Origin: Lapidilactobacillus luobeiensis
GTDB taxonomy: Bacteria > Bacillota > Bacilli > Lactobacillales > Lactobacillaceae
NCBI RefSeq assembly: GCF_024345205.1
Contig: NZ_BROC01000031.1
Span: 1-36,602 of the forward strand
Length of the DNA: 36,602 nucleotides
Direction of reading: 5' to 3'
Both the position numbers and the translations under genes were made by a program. The stretch's first letter is position 1. Each line of letters begins with the position of its first letter. Below the pieces are notes generated by a model. The model saw nothing but the letters and a program-made list of their open reading frames with translations. It searched no databases and was not told the origin of the DNA. This document shows positions 33,408 through 36,602 of this stretch, piece after piece.

Positions 33408-34691
33408 GTGGGCACCATCACTGGAATTGTTAATTTCTTGACCAAAGTCCGGTCGTTGTCGTTTTTTCAGATCATGCAGCGGACTTTAGTCATTTTGTTT
33501 CCATTCGCGCTTTTTGGCGCGTTTGCGCAAGTATTTGCGGCCTCGTTTTTGTCGGTCGGCGGTTTTTTCGGCAGTATTTTTAATGTGGATGCTTGGTTGC
33601 CACACTATGAAGCGTTGCGGGTCTTGTTTGAGGACTTGAGTCAGTTGACTTTGGGGATGCTGACTGTGGCTGGCGCGTTCCAAGCCGCTAAGTATACGGC
33701 GAAATACTACCATAAAGATGATCAAATGGCCGGCTTGACTGGTGCGATCGGCTATAGCTTGATTTTTTTCCACCACACGACTACGGAAAATGGGATCGCG
33801 GTCGAAATGCGGTACTATGACTATCATTGGTTACTGGTCGGTGTTTTAGTCGGTTACGGTGTGGGTCGATTGTTCCGCCGTTTCGGTCAGTCGGAAGATG
33901 CGACGGCGGCGGATCCTGATTTGATTTTGAACCGGGCATTTTTAGCGATGCGGCCGATTTTGATCACTTTGTTCTGGGCCCTGATCTTGCATACCGGGTT
34001 CGCATTTTTGCGCTATGCAAAAATCGACCAGTATATCACGATGGGCGTTCAAAACTTGGCCAATCAGAAAGCCAGTTTACCAGTGACTTTTGGCGCGGCG
34101 TGGTTGACGACGATTTTAGGTTGGTTTGGTTTCACCGGCCCATTAGCTTATACTAGCAAAATTTCTGAGATCGAGATCTGGGATAATTTGGATATGGCGC
34201 TCAGCAAGGGCAATAGCTGGCAAGCGCCGCATCCGTACACGGCCTTGTCGCTATATCATAGTTTTGGGACCTTTGGCGGGACGGGGGCTTTACTGGCGCT
34301 ATTGATCGGGTTGATTTTATTGAGCCGTAGTCGCAATTCACGCTTGGTGGCGCAATGGAGTTTCTTTCCCGCCATTTTCAATGCGGGCCTACCGATCATG
34401 TTGGGTATCCCGATCTTGTTGAATCCGTTGTTCTTTCTCCCCTTTACCTTGATCCCGTTGATCAACATGGGTTTGGCGGCTGGGGCGATCGCCTTACGTT
34501 GGATGCCGCCAGTGGTTTATCCAGTACCAGCGGGAACACCGGGGCCGTTAGTGGCCTTTATCGGGACCAATGGCAATTTCGCCGCTTTGATATTTGGGAT
34601 CAGTTTATTGGTGATCGATGTTTTGTTATACTGGCCTTTTATTCGCCTAACAGAAAATGTGAACCAGCATTTGCGAAAAGAGGCGGTTTAA
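33408..34691 (+). CDS. Orphan PTS EIIC-like sugar permease (lactose/cellobiose type)
   Basis: The 427-residue protein has about ten membrane helices and resembles the IIC domain of the lactose/cellobiose phosphotransferase family. Family-like segments include MQRTLVILFPFALFGAFAQV near the N terminus, NAGLPIMLGIPILLNP near 325 and PVPAGTPGPLVAFIGTNGN near 368. IIC domains carry the sugar through the membrane while IIB passes phosphate to it. No IIA or IIB gene is in the window. The start is uncertain: GTG 33408 lies only a few bases from GGGGAG, and TTG 33438 is the next alternative. The next gene starts directly after the stop codon. Confidence 0.8.
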   Translation: MGTITGIVNFLTKVRSLSFFQIMQRTLVILFPFALFGAFAQVFAASFLSVGGFFGSIFNVDAWLPHYEALRVLFEDLSQLTLGMLTVAGAFQAAKYTAKYYHKDDQMAGLTGAIGYSLIFFHHTTTENGIAVEMRYYDYHWLLVGVLVGYGVGRLFRRFGQSEDATAADPDLILNRAFLAMRPILITLFWALILHTGFAFLRYAKIDQYITMGVQNLANQKASLPVTFGAAWLTTILGWFGFTGPLAYTSKISEIEIWDNLDMALSKGNSWQAPHPYTALSLYHSFGTFGGTGALLALLIGLILLSRSRNSRLVAQWSFFPAIFNAGLPIMLGIPILLNPLFFLPFTLIPLINMGLAAGAIALRWMPPVVYPVPAGTPGPLVAFIGTNGNFAALIFGISLLVIDVLLYWPFIRLTENVNQHLRKEAV

Positions 34692-35618
34692 GTGTTGCTT
34701 TTTAAGAAAATACGCCAATGGCCAAAACTAGTTTGGCACTGGATCTTTTTGAGTTTGTTCTTGCTATTGATCGTGGGGTTGGCTTGGCCGTCATATGCCT
34801 GGACTCAGGCCAACGTCAAGCAAATGGCCACGCGCCATAATTCAAAAATGTCGCCGGTGATCATGATTCCCGGAAGTAGCGCCAATGAAAGTCGTTTTGA
34901 TTCATTGATCACGACCATCAATAATACCGATCATCAAAATCATAGTTTGTTGCGCCTTCATGTTTATAGTGATGGGACCATCAAGGCGACTGGCTCGATC
35001 CGACCTGATGACCACGAACCTTTTATCGTTGTCGGCTTCGAGAATAATGCTGATGGCTATGACAATATCCAAAAGCAGGCGAAGTTATTTGGCCAGGCTT
35101 TTAAACAGTTGGCCAAGAAATATAATTTCAATAATTTTAAGGGTTTTGGTCATTCAAATGGCGGCTTGATCTATACCGATTTTCTAGAACATTATTTTGA
35201 CGATGATCAGATCACGATGAAGCGCTTGATGACTGTGGGCACGCCTTATAATTTTGCCGAGAACTCCACCAGTCGCAAGACGCAAATGTTGGCGGATTTC
35301 ATCAAGGATCGAGGCGCGATCCCGACCGATCTTGTCGTCTATTCGGTGGCGGGGACCGAGAATTATGATAATGATAGTATCGTGCCGATCAAGAGTGTGG
35401 CGGCCGGCAAATATATTTATCAAGGGCAGGCGGCGCAATACACCCAGATCACCGTCACGGGGAAAATGGCCCAACATTCGGAACTTTTAGCCAATCCCCA
35501 GATCCTCGATCTGATGACTAGATATTTGCTTGATCCCGTTAAGACTAATCCAAAAAAGACCACCACCCGAACTTATCATGATGATGATCCGACCAATACT
35601 TTAGATAATAACAAATGA
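34692..35618 (+). CDS. DUF915 alpha/beta hydrolase, membrane-anchored
   Basis: The 308-residue protein has one N-terminal membrane segment (about 15-37), placing the rest outside the cell. The domain belongs to the DUF915 group of alpha/beta hydrolases common in lactic acid bacteria: VIMIPGSSANESRF near residue 56 forms the oxyanion region. GFGHSNGG near 155 contains the nucleophile Ser, DSIVPIKS near 235 the acid region and AQHSELLANP near 262 a likely catalytic His. The substrate is unknown. It starts with GTG immediately after the EIIC stop codon, GAGGCGG lies within the end of that gene, and the two are therefore translated in tandem. Confidence 0.85.
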   Translation: MLLFKKIRQWPKLVWHWIFLSLFLLLIVGLAWPSYAWTQANVKQMATRHNSKMSPVIMIPGSSANESRFDSLITTINNTDHQNHSLLRLHVYSDGTIKATGSIRPDDHEPFIVVGFENNADGYDNIQKQAKLFGQAFKQLAKKYNFNNFKGFGHSNGGLIYTDFLEHYFDDDQITMKRLMTVGTPYNFAENSTSRKTQMLADFIKDRGAIPTDLVVYSVAGTENYDNDSIVPIKSVAAGKYIYQGQAAQYTQITVTGKMAQHSELLANPQILDLMTRYLLDPVKTNPKKTTTRTYHDDDPTNTLDNNK

Positions 35619-35630
35619 AAATAAAGTCCA

Positions 35631-35680
35631 ATAAAAACGGTCACTTCTTTCTCTGCTGGTTTGAGTAGGAAGTGACCGTT
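35631..35680 (-). terminator. Terminator between convergent genes
   Basis: AACGGTCACTTC (35636-35647) pairs perfectly with GAAGTGACCGTT (35669-35680) over a 21-base loop. The T run lies on the minus-strand side, so it mainly serves the gene at 35705-36361. Confidence 0.8.
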
Positions 35681-35704
35681 GATCGTTGCCCTGAAGTGAT
35701 CCAA

Positions 35705-36361
35705 TCATTGCTGGGTCACGTCATAATCAGAGACCCGTGGTTCTGTGTCGGGATCTTTTTTCTGCTGGGCGACAGCTTGCGTGTACTTTTGATACACAGC
35801 TGTCGTTTTGATTTTTGCGACTGAAGTCGTATCACTAGCATCATCATCTAGTAGGATATTGGAATTGGCGCCGGTGACCAGTAAGGAGCCATCTTGTTGA
35901 GCATAGGCGATGAACAAATAAGTTTTTCCTTTTTGTGGCAGGGTGTCGTTCTCAAATAAATCGTAGGCCGTTTTATCTTCACGGATCCCACCTGCTTTGG
36001 CCAAGTCGATCGGCGCCGTGGTGATCAACTCATTCTTGAGATTGGTCAAGACTTGGACTTGGTATTGGGTATAAGCGGAACCGATGTATTCGACTGAACC
36101 ATCTTTTCGTTCGACCGGCACCTTATTTTCATAAGTGGTACCTGTCAGCTCAGTGACCTTGCCGACAAAAACATAATTGCCCGAACCAACGACAGCCTGA
36201 GGATCAGAAACATCAATATTGTAATCGGCCTGAATGGTATAGGTCGATGGACTTTTGGGGATCTTATTTGCGGCGTGTCGATCTAGACCATTACTTATCA
36301 AGATGAGACCAACGACAGCGGCCAGTGCGATCAGCCCAAACTTGAGCCAGTTCTTTTTCAT
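35705..36361 (-). CDS. Membrane-anchored extracytoplasmic protein of unknown function
   Basis: The 218-residue protein has a positively charged start and one membrane segment (about 6-24), with no lipobox cysteine, so it is probably an N-terminally anchored outer-face protein. The body contains a region rich in beta-strand pattern (YTIQADYNIDVSDPQAVVGS, YVFVGKVTELTG, then GKTYLFIAYAQQDGSLLVTG). The tail is hydrophilic. I do not recognise the family. AGGAGGG at good spacing supports ATG 36361. It converges with the DUF915 gene. Confidence 0.8.
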   Translation of the reverse strand: MKKNWLKFGLIALAAVVGLILISNGLDRHAANKIPKSPSTYTIQADYNIDVSDPQAVVGSGNYVFVGKVTELTGTTYENKVPVERKDGSVEYIGSAYTQYQVQVLTNLKNELITTAPIDLAKAGGIREDKTAYDLFENDTLPQKGKTYLFIAYAQQDGSLLVTGANSNILLDDDASDTTSVAKIKTTAVYQKYTQAVAQQKKDPDTEPRVSDYDVTQQ

Positions 36362-36526
36362 AGGATTGCCCTCCTATATGATCGTGAGATCGTCACGACG
36401 ATCGTTTGTGATGATCTGGTTATATTAGCGTGATCATGACCCTTGGTAACGTTGATTTAACGTCTACTTATTCATAATTCAATAGTATCATGAAACCGTT
36501 TTAAATCAAATGGCTACTACTTTGAT

Positions 36527-36591
36527 GATGGCGTCAAGTTAACGTGGGTTTTAGTAATAAAGATATTTGCTAGAATTATCTGAATACTGAT
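36527..36591 (+). repeat. IS-like end, right copy of the window-spanning inverted repeat
   Basis: Positions 36527-36576 are the exact inverted counterpart of 28-77, and 36581-36591 the counterpart of 14-24. The few bases between the two blocks differ (four here, three at the left), and the outermost bases diverge, so the two ends are related copies and not one sequence read twice. The repeat runs out of the window. Confidence 0.75.
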
Positions 36592-36602
36592 GGCACCAGT
36601 AC

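Overview
The window looks like a chromosomal segment of a lactic acid bacterium of the family Lactobacillaceae. It carries two gene blocks typical of that group: rapZ-yvcK-whiA at the left and cggR-gapA-pgk-tpiA-eno in the middle, with a CtsR-controlled clpP between them. Shine-Dalgarno sites are strong (AGGAGG type) and promoters are often extended -10 (TGnTATAAT) as in Firmicutes. I cannot fix the genus from sequence alone. Codon use is moderately GC-rich, and the glycolytic genes have a visibly different, high-expression codon choice.

Layout, left to right. 1-540: an IS-like end followed by a tandem array of three long hairpins. 552-4572: DUF308 membrane protein, rapZ, yvcK, whiA and an OhrR-like regulator. 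4604-4851: tRNA-Arg(CCG) with promoter and terminator. 5053-12283: an accessory stretch between whiA and clpP. It contains an Rgg-type regulator broken by a run of 15 G (minus strand), a divergent set of very small ORFs and an ABC exporter, then an AraC regulator diverging from a GH29 alpha-L-fucosidase and an MFS transporter. 12310-13577: repeats and a structured leader. 13593-15278: GT8 glycosyltransferase and clpP. 15353-17543: a MetE-like methyltransferase diverging from a LysR regulator. 17562-17871: more hairpins. 18043-23854: the CggR-controlled glycolytic operon (triose phosphate to phosphoenolpyruvate), with a recognisable CggR operator and a separate eno promoter. 23867-24585: repeats. 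24625-28911 (minus): MoxR ATPase, DUF58 and transglutaminase operon. 29121-31005 (minus): azlC-azlD plus a second azlC, a branched-chain amino acid exporter. 31201-32361: polysaccharide deacetylase. 32398-33198: repeats. 33344-36361: an orphan PTS EIIC with a DUF915 hydrolase, and a convergent membrane-anchored protein. 36527-36591: an inverted copy of the IS-like end seen at the left edge.

The most unusual content is non-coding. Roughly 3.5 kb is occupied by a modular family of long imperfect palindromes (called HP-A, HP-B and HP-C here). A composite HP-B/linker/HP-C unit of about 0.7 kb occurs three times in the same orientation. Copies differ in their arm sequences, but the two arms change together so that pairing is kept. 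One HP-A unit sits cleanly inside an HP-B copy, which suggests mobility. No protein is encoded by these repeats and I do not recognise the family.

The second unusual item is the 5.0-7.9 kb cassette beside tRNA-Arg: an Rgg-like regulator whose frame depends on a G15 homopolymer, a divergent chain of ATGA-overlapping mini-ORFs, and an ABC exporter. It has the layout of a peptide-signalling or small-peptide secretion locus with a possible on/off switch. All of this is read by eye. No database search was run.
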